A stretch of DNA of 60,000 bases from Diphasiastrum complanatum. Taxonomy: Eukaryota; Streptophyta; Lycopodiopsida; Lycopodiales; Lycopodiaceae. Under the pieces are notes generated by a model. It was not told where the DNA came from. It saw only the letters and a program-made list of their open reading frames with translations, and did not search any database. Numbering within the stretch: position 1 is the stretch's first letter; every line of letters starts with the position of its first letter. The position numbers and the translations under genes are program-made. This document shows positions 1 through 12,859 of this stretch, piece by piece. The DNA is taken from the NCBI GenBank assembly GCA_029204225.1, contig CM055108.1, positions 18,325,779 through 18,385,778 of the forward strand. Reading direction: 5' to 3'.

Positions 1-215
1 TGTTGATGCTGCACACACGTCTTCACAGATGTAGGCGATCGAACAGTTTCTGTTCATCCTTTCTTTGCCCATCTTCGAGCTCTCGGACTCCTCGACATAG
101 GATGAATTGTTGTTGTTCTGTGCTGCTTTGTTTCTCAGGTTCTGGTGGCAATCCACGGCTGCATGATCCTTCTTGTGGCAATGAGTACACTCAATCTTGG
201 GATTGAGCCATTGTT
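1..215 (-). pseudogene. Ty1/copia gag zinc-knuckle fragment
   Basis: Read on the minus strand, this edge of the window encodes a retroviral-type CCHC zinc knuckle (C-x2-C-x4-H-x4-C, seen as CTHCHKKDHAAVDC) preceded by WLNPRIE and followed by a serine- and lysine-rich stretch. The knuckle binds RNA in the Gag protein of copia elements. The same WLNPRIEC..HCHKK signature recurs on the plus strand near 56300, so both belong to one family. The knuckle residues are all present, but the element runs off the window and no start is visible. Confidence 0.8.
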
Positions 216-444
216 TTCCATCATAAAAACAACCTAAAACTCTTTCACAATAATCTCACATATTACATATTATCACGTTAGTTTCTTAGTGATCTATTTT
301 GATATTCCTGCCCCTTAGGAGGCATGGCCAAAAAAGTCTTGCCCCATGTTAGTTGGAGAGGCTTTCACATCTGTTGTAAAAGGACAAATATTTCTACAAT
401 TGATGCTATTTGCTTCTAAGATGTGAGGAGGATCTCCCGACCAT

Positions 445-493
445 GGAGCACAACACTCTCTCCGATATCAATCCATTGCTTACCTTCCTGGTC

Positions 494-525
<32 letters not shown>

Positions 526-717
526 GGTGTGCGTGAAGTGGGACAACTAGGGCTCACCATTTTTGCCAATAGCTTGACGAACCTCGTTGGTTTTATTGAT
601 AATGTGTCTCTAAGGTGCAAGAATTTGCCAACCTAGAGAGCACAACACCATCTGCGTCACTCCACTGCTTACCTCCTAGAGAGCACAGCGTTGTCTATGT
701 CACTCCACTACTTACCT
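445..717. repeat. Degenerate 43-bp minisatellite
   Basis: Two adjoining copies of a roughly 43-bp unit (632-674 and 675-717) share the frame cctagagagcaca..tcactccact..cttacct. A more diverged third copy lies at 445-489 (ggagcacaac...ccattgcttacct). No coding potential is visible. Function unknown; probably a decayed repeat upstream of the first gene. Confidence 0.6.
501..524. repeat. (GT)12 microsatellite
   Basis: Twelve perfect GT units followed by a short imperfect extension. Confidence 0.95.
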
Positions 718-1080
718 CCCCAATCTCCCATTTTTAAACAATGGAACCAATTGGAGTGAGTTGGCATCACCCAAGAACTTGTCGAGCTAAGAAGTGCACG
801 GGGAGCTCCTGGTGTGAAATTCATGAACCCTAACCAACTATTGCATTTTCACTATTTGAATTCTTGTGTCTCCACAAAGACTTGAGGGGTTTGAAAAAAA
901 AACACGTTCTCTTAAATGTTCGAACCTGTAGCGGCCCACCTTTTTTTTTTTTTTAAATTCAGAGATTTTTCTTTTAGTTTTTTTCGACCCTCCCGAGGTA
1001 AGTCCTACCTCCAGTCTCACCGACCGGCGATGGCAAAAGTCGTCTTATAAAACAAGAACGAAAAATACGCTCATGCAGTC

Positions 1081-1207
1081 TACCGACGAGACGCCCGCTG
1101 CAGACGGGTCAGCGTCTCGTCGGTAAGAGGAGGAGGCGAGCACGACAAGTACGTTCAAGAAGCCTGCCGACGAGACGTCACCTGCAGACGGGCGAACGTC
1201 TCGTCGG
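1081..1207. other. Two tandem hairpin-forming repeats upstream of gene 1
   Basis: The first hairpin has perfect 13-bp arms, taccgacgagacg at 1081-1093 and its complement at 1113-1125. The second has perfect 12-bp arms, ccgacgagacgt at 1167-1178 and its complement at 1196-1207. Both loops contain ctgcagacggg, and in the first loop cccg and cggg can extend the stem. The paired units suggest duplication. A TATA-like tataaaac lies just upstream at 1046-1053, so the hairpins may fall in the promoter or in the transcribed leader of the 2475 gene. They could also be subterminal repeats of a class II transposon remnant. Confidence 0.75.
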
Positions 1208-1240
1208 TAAACCACGATCGTGCTGGCAGGCTCTCTGTGT

Positions 1241-1271
1241 GAGAGAGAGAGAGAGAGAGAGAGAGGAGACT

Positions 1272-1298
<27 letters not shown>
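1241..1298 (+). promoter_or_regulatory. GA-repeat tract upstream of the At1g16860-like gene
   Basis: An interrupted (GA)n tract reads GA on the sense strand of the downstream gene. GA/CT tracts in plant promoters and leaders can be bound by BBR/BPC factors (known for the family); no function can be shown here. It lies about 1.2 kb before the start codon, a distance that fits a leader containing an intron. Confidence 0.6.
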
Positions 1299-1305
<7 letters not shown>

Positions 1306-2474
1306 TCGAGAGATAGCGAAGGAAATGGAGATGGCAAGAGCACGTTCTATTATTGTGTTTGTGCATCAGATCTATGCAGTTGCATTGGGATGATTCCGTG
1401 TTTTCTGTGTTGTTTTGGAAGCTTTCAATTCTTGCTATGATTCCAGCGGCATTGTTGTGATGGTGGTAGCAAAAAGGCGGAATCGAGATGGAGGTTTTTG
1501 TCTCCGCAAGCCGAGCTCCACCTACGCTGTCTTGACATGATCTGATTCTGTGCTTGTTCGGTGTGGTTTGCTCGGGTTGGGCTTCTCAGCTTTGGATCTT
1601 AAGAATGCGGAAGAACTCGTAAGCCAGGTTTGTTGGAGTGGCTTATTTACGGCTATTGGATACCTTGTTTCTTTCCGGTTTTTTTCGTGGCATTTTGACT
1701 TCATACAACGTTAGTTTGGGATTTCTGGTGCTGCATTATGTTTCTTGAACCCTGGGGATGGTTGATATGAGTGATTCCACCATTGTGTCAAAGGACGGCT
1801 TGTATTCTTGGCATGCTCCGTGCTTGCATTGCTTCGCAACAGAGCGATAATATTTTTCTGAACTTCTTTTGGCTTTCAAATGTCGGCAAATTTATTGTCT
1901 GTTCCGTCGAACCTCATATCAGAGCAACGTTTCTTCTTGAACAGAATGTTAAGCTCAAGCCTTGTTATCTATTATGGAGAAGTTGGTATTGGAAATAATA
2001 TAAGCAGTTACGTTTGCATCAACGTCCAGCACGTGGTACAGTTTTTTAAGCGCTTGCAATCTTAATGTCACTTAGAACAGTTACACTAAGATAGGATTAA
2101 AGTGATACTCACGTTGAAGATTATAGCAGTATTATTACATCTTCAAGAGGTTTCTACACAATCAAAGATCTACTTCGTCCCCTACATGGCTTCTCAAGAT
2201 TTGAATCATTCAAGATTCATGATCTCAAAATGTCCGGTTTGATCAACGAGCACGTATAATCTTCTGCTACATTTCAGAAAAGGTTCAATAATGTGAACAG
2301 CAAACAAGTCAAGCATGAAATTACCGTTAATTTTTTTTTTCAGCATTGCATTATACGTCTAAGGTTTTCTGGAGTTGCAAAGGAATGTATGCCAGCTGTA
2401 ATGTCACGCTTCTGTGTATCTGATACAGCGTTCGATTAAGATCCCGGCATTCTGAAAATCCATTCCAGGGCAAT
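1299..2474 (+). other. Probable 5' leader and leader intron of gene 1
   Basis: No conserved coding sequence is seen here. A good acceptor (ccattccag, ending at 2468) sits six bases before the ATG at 2475, which suggests that the coding exon is preceded by a spliced leader intron. The upstream donor cannot be fixed from the sequence alone. Short ORFs in the interval look random. Confidence 0.4.
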
Positions 2475-5400
2475 ATGGGGAGCAACAACAATTCTTACTC
2501 AATACCTGTGACAAGTTTTCCTTCTCATCAACTTAGTAATGGTCTCTACGTGTCAGGGCGGCCAGACCAGTACAAAGAAAGGGGGCCTACAATGAGTACT
2601 GCGGCTGCTCCTTACACTGGAGGAGACATCAAGAAGTCTGGGGAGCTAGGGAAAATGTTTGACATTCCCGTTGAGGCTCCCAAGTTGAAACCATCTGGAT
2701 CGGTTGGGGGCAGTCAAGGGAAAACAACCGGTGTCATACTGTCTCGGTCTAATTCAGGGCCTCTGCCTTCTGGAGCCCCAAGATCAGCGTTCTCAACGTC
2801 TGGTCCTTTGTCCTCAGCTGCTGCAACAAGCAAACATGCTCCTCAAAGGTGCAATTCTGGGCCACTAACAGGACTTGGTGTGCAAGGCTCAAAGTCAGGT
2901 CCTTTGATAACTGGACCCTCAGGTGCACCTTTGAAAACATCCGGACCTCTTTCAGGTGGTGCTACCCCCAATGTACTAAAGACATCAGGACCCCTTGCGC
3001 CACAGCTTCCTGCCACAGGCCTCATCACCTCGGGACCAATTCTGTCTGGACCTCTATCTTCCAGTAGAAAAGCCTCCTCTGGGCCACTGGATAAAAGTGC
3101 ATCTGGGAAGTTTGTGGCCGGACACGCTGCCAATCAGGCAATTAACAAGCTTAGCAATAATCAAGTTTATTCCTTCACAAGGAGTTTCCCAAGGGTGATT
3201 CTGTGGACAGTTATTCCTCTCTTTGTTATGGGCTTTATTGCTGGAGGTTTCATCCTTGCGGCTGTTCAGAATGCTATATTGCTTATTGTTGTAGCAACAT
3301 TGTTTGTGGCTCTGTTAGTGCTTCTTATTTGGAATACATGCTGGGGTAATAGAGCAATTCTTGGATTTGTTGACAACTTTCCGGATACACAGCTCAGTAA
3401 TGCAAAGAATGGGCAGTATGTGAAAGTTACTGGGGTAAACGCTCTCTGCCACACCTTTTCGGTTTTATCTTCAGAACATTTCTCTTGTAGTTCTCACATT
3501 TCATAAGCAGGCATTCACCATTTAGTAGGAATTACTAGCTAGCCTGTTGGCATTGCTTTGTAAAAGGGAAGGCTAACTGAACAAGCCTTTCCTGAATATA
3601 GCTAAGAAGTTCTGAAAGAGTTCTACATTCCTCTGTTTCCATAATAGTTATTGAAACTTGCAAAGTTGTCCTCAAATAAGTGATGAGCTGGTTAGGCCTT
3701 CCTTTCCTCTGCCTCTGCACATGCTCGAGGTCTTTGTTGGCCAAAATGAATTCTATGTCACATTCTCAAGTTCATGAAGATTGTAGATGGGCACTTTTTT
3801 TAAGTAGTTTCCTGTGAGTAAGTGCATTATTTTGATCGATCAATAGCTGGCTTATCTGAGGTCAGCCAGCCTACATGTTACACCCGGACAGCTCAGAAGC
3901 ATTTAGCATTCTAGCACAATGGCTGGTTATTCTAGTAGATTCTTCAATGCACATTCTAGGAAATCCTGTATCACGTCCCGGATCGTGTTTTGGAACGTGT
4001 TCAGGAATGGAATGTGCAAGTACAAAGTTTGGTGTATTCATCTAACCACTTGGAGCACTTGATAAAGTGTACTGGATATTCTATGTGACTTGGACCATGT
4101 AGCATTGCTGTTTGGATCAGCTAGGGATCACTTAGGTATTACCCCTGAGCATGGCCTGCAGGCTGGCCTTTTGATGTGGTCAGTTTGTAAAAGCTCAACC
4201 CTGAGCTTGAAAATTTTCAATACAAAAATAGTATACTATACATTCAAATTCAGTGCTATCATACCATGAAGTGGGGAAGATAGCTAAAATCTCTTAGTAA
4301 CCAGCATGAGTCTTTCTAGATGGGAGAATTGTGGAAGCCTCTTGCTCCCCATTTTGTATGCGCTCTGAGCTCTCCAAGCCCTTTTAAGGTTACAATGGAG
4401 ATGTTCTTGGACCTCATCAACATGGAATGTGAGTATCGTGGTTAGCTTTGGTCTCATGGTGGACTGGTCCTTAAGCCAATGTTTTTTATTGTTGATAGGG
4501 TGAATACAGATTTGTCGTTGGAAGATATCTTCTTATGGCAAATTTTTAACGAAGGGTTACAAAATCTTGTTTTCTGCAGAGGATTGTAGAGTCTTTCCCT
4601 GTTCTTGGCATCTGAGATTTATAGACTGTGCTATTTAATGATTTTGCAGGTGGTAACTTGTGGTAGTGTTCCGCTTGAATCATCTTATCAGAAGGTGAAC
4701 AGATGCATCTATACTTCAACTTTACTGCGGGAATATAGGAGTTCTAGTTCTAAACCTGCAAATGAAAAGCAGCTTCGGTTCAGCTGGGCTTTGAGACATT
4801 TAGAGGTTGGTAACAGTTCAAACTATGATTCCAAATTGCTCTCTTTTGTCAAGGATCATATCATGTAGTATCTTTATTTTGTAATTATTTTTGATTAAAT
4901 TTGTTCTTGTGCCAACCTGATCTTTGTGTAGCTTTGCTATAAAATATTAGGCTTCACTTGTGCACACTTTCGTACCATCCTTAAGTGTATAATACATCTA
5001 TAGTGTCAATGTTTTCCACCAGCTACAGAGTTGCTTACTTGATTTTTTCTTTTTTCATAGGAAATTTCCATAGCAGTTTATACTCCTCATGTTGCAGCTT
5101 TTAGTTCAACATAGATATCTGTGTGGCTACTTCTACAACATTTGGAGTTTTGAAGTTTATTTCTTTGGCAGCTACTGTTGGTTCTCAGACATGTATGGCT
5201 ACTCCGCTTCAGTCAACGGGCATTTGATCACATTTGCTTTTGGCATGGACACAACTATCTTAATTGATTTCAATATGGGCTCTTTTGTCTTACTACCCAC
5301 ATTGAGGGCAATGTTTTGTTAGTAGGGGAGTGTTATGGACATATGACTCATTAAGGGCTTATTTGATATTATGGTCATGTGACCCATTTATTTGGCAATG

Positions 5401-8400
5401 ATCAGTAGTTAGTTTTCTCAACATGTTATTGGGCCTTTGGTGGGAGGGGAACATTTTGACTGGACGGGCTCACAGAACCTCTTCATTTTCTGTGCTAGGG
5501 TCTTAACTCTAATCATAGTAGAGTCTGAGCAAGTGCAGCGAGATTCACATCCAATAGCTTATGATTTGGAATGTTTTTAAGTTCTTTGTAGGAGACTCAT
5601 TGTAGGGGTCTGAGTATTGGATATTCTTGATGTTCTTTCAATATTTCTAGATGGAGAATGCTACTTGCTTCATCTTTTATGGTCTAATGTATTTATGTGA
5701 TGCCAAATTGTGATTAAGTTCTTAAGACCTCTCAGTAGAATTAATATAGAGATCCTGCTGTCCAGTGAAATCTCAAATATGATAGTGCATGCCTGGAGCA
5801 TCTGTGTGCTCTGAAAACAGTGAGAACATGCAATAAGTGTGGTGTATCCTTTAAAGTAGCAGTGATACGTGATTATCATGTCTGCTAGTGAAAGAATGGG
5901 TGCTATTGGAAATTGGAATCAATAAAGGTATTGATCTCTCTACCTATAATACTTATTACTGACCTGTAGCTGTACATGTTGAAGCCTTGGTTTGACAACC
6001 CATGTAGCACAAGCAAGTCTTGCATGACACTGCAATAATCATGTGAGTGTTCATTCTGTTTGTGTCCTAAGATGTGAACATAGAGTTTTGACTCATCAAC
6101 AACCATCAGACTCACGCAGCTGGATAGCAATGGTGGTATTAGGTGGCTGTTAACAATCCCTAGCCCGATGATTTGAGCCTTTACACTTATAATTTTAGGG
6201 TTTGCAAAACTAAGTCATATCCTTTGGACCATATTGACTAAAGAATGAAGGCCTAGATACCTGTGTTAATCTAGAAGCAACAGTAGTAGAAATAGTACTA
6301 GCAGAAGATGGTAGGTACAGCTTCCATGAATCACGGTCATTGGTTAATGACTCGGATCGCATTTTGGGATTTTGCTCCAGATCATCCTGAAATGTCGTTT
6401 GTAATCAAAAAAGAAAGAAAAATTGGTGTCAAATTAGATATGAGAAATTAAATAGTGAAATTTCAAATTTCATTGTGCATTGTAGGATCCATCATTTTTC
6501 AGGTGCTCTGCATTGTAAGGAAATGTTTTGGCTAGATATTGTAGGGTAATGTTTTGGCCAGGAATGGGAAGTAGAGCCAATCCTTTTATACTTCCTGCAT
6601 GATACCAATACAACCACATGAAACCCAGAAAAAACGATGCTAGAAGAGTGGGTAAAGAAACCCCGTATTTTCTTCAGTCAATGTTTAGATGCTGGTTTGA
6701 ATCGGGTTTGAATTGTTCAAATTGGTCTAGGTTCTAGTTTGCTGGGGGGCTAGCCTTTTGCTATCTGTCACTTAGTTTCATATGATAATAGCACGATACA
6801 ACAAAAAATAACCCCCTTAGAATTATGGTTATTCGAAAATGCTCTTGAAGAGCAAAATGTTTCCCCAAAACTACACTTGAAGACCATACTAGAGATCTAG
6901 ATTCAGCTTGGAACGAGAGATAACACCACACTAGTCATCCATTTTGCATCTCTAGAGAGCCATCGGGATGCTGTACGTTGTAGGGCCAAATTACGAGGTT
7001 CCCAAATTGATATGGCTAATGATCTTACGTACATACACATTGAATAGAGGCATAAGGTCTTCCAAGATGCTAAAGTGAAAGTTAGGCGTGTTATCTATAA
7101 AGATGGTCGAATTCGATACATTGACAACACGCCTAAAGATTTCAAGAAATAGGGAATTGGGGCGCCTGGTATTGGGAGCATATTGGGGCCCCATCCATGC
7201 TGCTTGCATATTGGAGTTTGGAACTGTAACGACATACATTCATCATCCACTGCTGGTGATCTGATTGACTTTATTGTCATTTCTCAAGTTCTCATCAAAC
7301 TTGATACTCTCTTCCACAATATCTGTTCACATCACATTGCTGCTGAATGTTGTCCTTATAGTCATTCGTTTTCTAAGTTGATGCTCTCATCCACAAGCTA
7401 TTGCATCTGCTTCCAGCTTCTCCCTCTTGTGCTTCTTCAAATGTGGAACAATCTCCGAATATTTTACTTCCAACAGGTTTTTGGCTTTCAAAGACAAGGG
7501 ATCAACAGGTTTGTTCTTACTTTTAAGCTGTATCTCTAGAAATTTAGTTTGTCATGTGGTGACTTTTACTTGATTCACATTTGAATCTTCAGAACTGCTG
7601 TCACCTTGTTTCTTATTCCATGGGCCTTTCTCTTTACCCACCGTCACATGAATTAAAGGCCACATACATTGTCCCACAAACTTTCTTAGGAAGTTGACAA
7701 GTTTGTTGCTTGCATTGACTCTTAGATCAATGATGAACCGGTACAGCGAACTCTTCCAAACATGTTCCCAGCAAGACATTCAAATGCAGTATTCAGTGCT
7801 TGGTTGTGAACCTGCAACATGTAGTCATAACAATATTTGCTATGGAATGTTAGGTTGAGATTTGGTTTGTATTGCCCACATCTTCAGGTCTTGTCAGTGG
7901 GAAACTACTTTTACTGTCTGTTTTTGTTGTTACAAGCTGGGTCTTTCACAATGTCTGTCTTTGAGTTTTGTGAGTGGCAAGATAAGCTGGAATGTCAGTA
8001 AAGCAGTGTAAATTTGCCATGAGCGGGTTCTGTTTGAAAGCTTTTTGGTCCTATGGACCTGTTCCTTAGGGATGTTGGTTACTTATCTCATTGCGGGGTG
8101 CTGGTTGCAGAGGCATGTTGTTGACTTTTATATTTCGGATTTCCACTCTGGTTTAAGAGCACTGGTGAAGGCTGGTTCTGGTGCAAGTGTCACTCCGTAC
8201 GTGGAAGAGAGCTCAGTCGTGGAGGTCTTACCTAAGAGCAAAGAGCTTCCCACTGATTTTGTACGCTGGCTGATGGAAAGAAATCTTTCTAGGGAAGACA
8301 GAAAGATGCAGCTTAGAGAAGGGTAAACATTACTGAAAAAAGACATTCTAAGTCATTTCTTGTGGAATGTGCATCTATGCTGTGAATTCTTAGGCATAAT

Positions 8401-8779
8401 TGCCATGCTTTACCTATTTTAGTTATATGGTATATTTTCACAAATTATATGATGTAACAAGAGTGTTATCTTTACATTGAATCTTTTCTACTTAATGTAT
8501 TCTAATCCTGGAAGGTTAACAAGGTGTTGCTTGTACTCTAACACAGCTTTGGTGTTAATGTTTGCCACCAACATTCAATTTTTTAGGTATATCAAAGAGG
8601 GGAACACAGTGACTGTACTAGGTGTTGTCCAAAGGCATGAAAATTTGTTGATGATTGTTCCTCCCCCTGAACCTGTTTCAACTGGATGCCAATGGGGGAA
8701 ATTTCTTCTGCCTGCTTACACGGAGGGCCTTGTTATTAGGAGTGAAGAAACTTCAAAGGTTGACGGAATACCTCTCTAA
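2475..8779 (+). CDS. Two-pass membrane protein with SGPL repeats (At1g16860-like family)
   Basis: Four exons join with consistent phase: 2475-3434, 4650-4805, 8111-8322 and 8587-8779, giving 1521 nt and 506 residues, close to the Arabidopsis relatives. Residues 1-235 are low-complexity and carry nine SGPL/SGPI motifs between about 94 and 205. Two hydrophobic segments follow at about 241-263 and 266-287. The C-terminal part is the conserved domain, with landmarks KVTGVVTCGSVPLESSYQ, RHVVDFYISDF, DFVRWL and VTVLGVVQR. Every junction is GT-AG. Plant databases often label this family 'ubiquitin-specific protease C19-related', but I see no Cys/His box of a C19 protease, so that name should not be used as a function. 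The biochemical role is not known to me. Introns are 1215, 3305 and 264 bp. Start chosen as the first ATG after the acceptor at 2468; it begins MGSNNNSYSIPV as expected. Confidence 0.93.
4806..8110 (+). other. Large intron 2 of gene 1
   Basis: A 3.3-kb intron. I recognise no nested gene or transposon protein. Short ORFs at 6991-7280 on the minus strand and 7183-7539 on the plus strand show no familiar motif and overlap each other, so they are probably chance. A small local repeat (aaatgttttggc / taatgttttggc) lies near 6519-6560. Confidence 0.7.
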
Positions 8780-10754
8780 ATACGCTCCCCCTCCCTCTGA
8801 CAAATTTTGTGCTTTCTGTGTCACCAAACATCAATTCTTGGAGGTGTATGGTGGTGCTTGCCTCAGGCCCTCCTTACAAGTCAAATCTTTAGACTTCAGC
8901 TGTAATCAAAAGTTTGTTAACATATTTTGGAGATTTCATGCTATTGCACTGTGGAAGGTGAGCTTCTAAGACCCTAATATTCAGAGGTGCTATTCAGAGG
9001 TGCAAATTATTACAAGTTCCTACAAGACATGAAAGGGTTCGAACAAGAAGATTTAAAACTAGAGTGTATTCTTTGTACCCTGAACACAGTTTACTTTGGA
9101 GGGGATTTTTCAGGCCTCAATAAAGGCTTGGTTAAGGTTTAATGGTTAAGGACAGAGTCTTGTTACAATTTTTAGTCACTCTTGAGAGTATAGAAGGTTT
9201 GTTCAGCAATAATATCTACTTTATGAGGTAGTCCATGTCTTGACAGTATCTAGTACTGAAAATTTTTTGATCCAGGTTTGTTGAATCCTGTCTCAGGCTA
9301 ACTAAGACAAGAGGTGGGTGACAAAGTTGCCTCAAGTACTACTGCTGTGCATGATCTGGGCAGTTGCTGATTGTGTGCTTTGTTTCCGTTTTTATACAAT
9401 ATTATTTGGAGTATCTTTGTTGCTCCAAGTCTGTTATGTTCTGATCCATTATGCTTGAGCAGATGAATGAAATTACTGTAATTATCTAGTTACTCAGAAC
9501 TAGCTGAAACCCATAATCATCTGCTTCAGAATGCATAGTGCTAGATTCACAATCCAAAATTATTTGCATATAAAATTCAGATTGCTTAGATACATTACAT
9601 TGGTTACTGGCTATCTTGTTTCTCCTTAATGGCTAAATCATTTAACTATCAGGAATTGTGACATACGCTTATAACTACTCATAATCTAGCATTACATTCA
9701 ACCAATCCAACTCAAATTGAAGTTTTGAGTTTGCCTACTCAAACATCACAATCAAGATGGGAATCAAATAATGTGCACACCAACACGGCTTTATTGGCTA
9801 AATATTGAGCATAGACCTTATAGAAGCATTTCAAAAATTAGCAGTTGATTTTAATTTGATGATGTGTAGAAAATTGCTACTATTACATTAAGTTTGCCTT
9901 GGTCAAAGGGCATACATTGGCTTTGGACTTTAGTATGTTCATAGTGGATCATTTCATTTAGATTGATCAATGTTCTATTGACCTTCTAATCCATATTGTT
10001 GAACTGAAAATTTTCATTGCCAAGGTGAACCTCAATGTATTTCTTGAACCTGAGATGTCCAAGTGATAAGGTACAATTGATCACGGTACCTCCTTATCTT
10101 AAAACTTTGTTTGATATTAATTTGCTCAAAGTTGATCCAGATTAAGTTGAGAGAAGGTGTTTGTGGTAAGGGAGGGATGCTAGCATTTTCCCAAATGTGA
10201 ACTTTATTAGAACCACATTTGATAATGAGAACTCTAAGATTCAGATGAATCTATTAACCATGGCCTCAAGAGTCATGACTTTTTGTTGTAGTTGAGGGAG
10301 ATGTCATAATAGTCAAGATCAGATATATTTTTTATGGATCATGGTGAGAATCTTGTAGGAAAATTATGGATTATCATATATGCAAATTATAGGTGTTCGT
10401 GATAGCCATATTAAAAATAGTAATGGAATAAATGGCAGTTTTAAATTGAAGAAATATGTTTATGCGGCAGACAACTTGGTCCAACTAGAATCAAAATCAA
10501 TTCCAGACAAATAAAAGAAAACCCATTGACTGCTCAAGATGAAGAAAGAAATGAGGCTAATGGTGGGAAATAGACCTAGGACATAAAAACTAAGTGGAGT
10601 TCAAAACGTGTGGATGGGAGGTTGCTGATGTAGAAAATGTAGTCTAGCGTGCTTGACCTAAGGTCCAAATTTGGGGTGCAAGGCAATGTGCAAGATGACC
10701 CACACATCATTCTCAAATCATCTAGATATCAAACTCTTGCATTGGTTGCTTATG
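8780..10754. other. 3' flank of gene 1 and unannotated intergenic DNA
   Basis: AT-rich sequence holding the 3' untranslated region of the upstream gene, then about 1.7 kb in which I see no gene, repeat family or RNA. A recognisable copia match begins near 10755. Confidence 0.6.
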
Positions 10755-11790
10755 TTTGAAGTTGAAGAATTTGTCTTCGAGGAAGACGTCGTCTCGACTG
10801 ACAAAGATACGGCTCAACTCGACATTGTAGATTCGATAGGCTTTGTGTGCATGTAGCTGACAGGGTCAAGTATCTTTTTCAGATCAGAGGGAATCTATAC
10901 ATAACAAAGACAACCAAACACTCGAAGGTGCCTTAGACTCGGTTTGTAGCCATAGAAAGCTTCTAAGGGAGTCTTTGAGTCGACAGCTTTGCTACTCGAA
11001 TAGTTTTGTAGATAGTAAGCTGTTGAAACAGCTTCAGCCCAAAAATTCTTGGTGAGATGAGCATTTGACATCATTGATCATATTGCATTGAGTAATGTTT
11101 GGTTTTTCCTTTCGGCTACTCCATTCTGCTGTGGTGTGTAGCTGGTGGTGAATTGATGATGAATGCCGAATGATGCCATATAGTCAAACATTTTGTCTAA
11201 CATGAACTCTCTGTTTGAAATCTTTGAAACAGTTGAATGCCTCAGACTTGTTCTTAATGAACATAATGCTGGTAAATCTAGAATAATCATCGATAAAAGT
11301 GATAAAATATAGTGTTGAACCCAGAGAGGGAGTACTCATAGGGCCACACAGATCACTATGTATCAATTCTAGAATGGAATTAGCTCTAGTGGCTTGTCCC
11401 TTTGGGAATCTTGATCTAGGCTATTTGCCTAGTAGGCACATCTCACAGACATGTCGAATGTTAGTGGATACAGCTTTAAAGTTTAATTCCTTGACTATAC
11501 TATTATGATGCATATACAAGATTGATCTCATGTTTAAGTGTCCTAATCTTTGATGCCATAATTGGGCATTTGAAGTACTCACATTAGTAGAAAGTGCATA
11601 TTCATGACCCAGAATGTATAAATTACCTTCTATGTTTGCAAAGAGGACTTCTTTACAATTCTTATCTAAAATGGTACATTGCTTCAAATTGAACAAGGCT
11701 TTGCAGCCTTGATCAGTGAGGTTGCTTGTTGGGTTCCTACTAGCCCTGACAATGCCAACGAGTTGGGTTTGAATAACTTTAATACTAGCT
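10755..11790 (-). pseudogene. Ty1/copia pre-integrase and integrase fragment
   Basis: On the minus strand, from high to low coordinates: a short primer-site-like stretch after the LTR (11790-11700), then a GAG-pre-integrase domain (LWHQRLGHLNMRS...CEMCLLGK), then the integrase core (HSDLCGPM, FITFIDDYSRF, FGIHHQFTTSYTPQQNGVAERKN), then FGCLCYVYIPSDL. The pre-integrase ORF spans 11837-11421 and runs in from the LTR; gag is absent and the integrase is frameshifted near 11220. The fragment sits directly downstream of the LTR at 11791-12850, as if that LTR were its 5' LTR. Not functional. Confidence 0.88.
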
Positions 11791-12850
11791 TGTTGGGTTT
11801 CTAGTATGCGGAATAAAAGAGAGAACTCAACATGCAAATTATAACAGGATCTTTACCAAGCTATAGCTTCAGACTTTAACTTAGATTGACAGGAAGGATA
11901 TCTTATAGGTGTCAGAGACAACTATGAAGGGAGTGAAACACAGTTAGGTGTCTTAGATATCCTGAGTGAGTCATGGAGCGAGTATCAGTGTATGAAAGAG
12001 GATTTATTAGAAAGCATTTATAGTGCAACACACATAAGAAAATAGAGAATTTGAATTAAGTTGTTGTGAATACAACTATCAGATCATGATCCTGTGCCCA
12101 AGAATGGCTCACAGTAATAGTGCACTATGTGTTGTGGTCTTACTTAGCTAGGTACAGATTGAGTAACTATCTCTACTTCTTGGATAACTTTCACTCTCTC
12201 TAAGATATCTGATCCTATGGAATCAGATAATTAAGATACAATGGAGTTCGCTGAGGACCACTTACTTATTCGTGAGTTGCCATTATGTATATATACATGG
12301 AACAATTACAATGACTATGTGGGCAACGAGCGTGAAACAATGTAGTTACTAAAAAGTACTGAAGTGAACTGTAATGTAGTCTACGTCGGACAGGGCAGAG
12401 GAAGAGCTCCATTTTGAATGGTGACAGTTGATGATCGTCGAAGACTTTGGGCAAGTCGAGTTTACTGGCTTGCTCTTGAGAGGATGTCATTGTCGATGAC
12501 TTTGTTGACTTCGAAGTCCGAGAAGTCGATGATGTGGACTTCGATGTCAATGGAGATGTTGCCAGGACTTTGATGATTTCGATGTTTGGGAAGTCGATGA
12601 CATCTTAAAGTCAAAGAAGTCGATGACGTGGACTTCGAAGTTGATGGAGTTTGTTGACAGGATGTCGATGACTTCAAAGTCGGAGACTTCGATGTTGATC
12701 CTGCTTTTGCTTCAATTGATTGATTGCACAGACGTTTGACTTTTGAGAGTAAGGCTGCATGTCGTTGTAGAGAGAGCTTATATATTTACATAGTATATGT
12801 GTGCTTAGAAATCGAATTCGGGTGAGTCAGAGTGAAGCTTAATTCCAACA
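11791..12850 (-). repeat. Copia LTR, 1.06 kb, shared by two internal regions
   Basis: Read on the minus strand it starts TGTTGGAATTAAGC at 12850 and ends CCCAACA at 11791, so it has TG..CA ends inside 6-bp inverted TGTTGG/CCAACA termini. A purine tract AAAGGGGAG lies just upstream on the minus strand (12851-12859), as expected for a 3' LTR. A TATA-like tatataagctctc lies about 60-80 bp inside. The U3-like part (12420-12720) is a minisatellite of GAAGTCGATGACTTC-type units. Related LTR pieces occur at 15527-15878, 15880-16712 and 17918-18503. Confidence 0.85.
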
Positions 12851-12859
12851 CTCCCCTTT

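Noticed and set aside
1081-1207. microRNA precursors
   Set aside because: Arms are only 12-13 bp, too short for a plant microRNA stem, and GC-rich loops are small.
1155-1366. Two Ser/Leu-rich minus-strand ORFs
   Set aside because: They are translations of the GA/CT microsatellite; no start context or homology.
2843-3133. Minus-strand ORF of 96 codons rich in GPDV/GPE units
   Set aside because: Antisense shadow of the SGPL-repeat exon of the real gene.
6991-7539. Nested gene in intron 2 of gene 1
   Set aside because: ORFs on both strands overlap and none has recognisable motifs or splice support.
2475-8779. Ubiquitin-specific protease function for the first gene
   Set aside because: The label comes from database naming of the family; no Cys box or His box is visible in the predicted protein.
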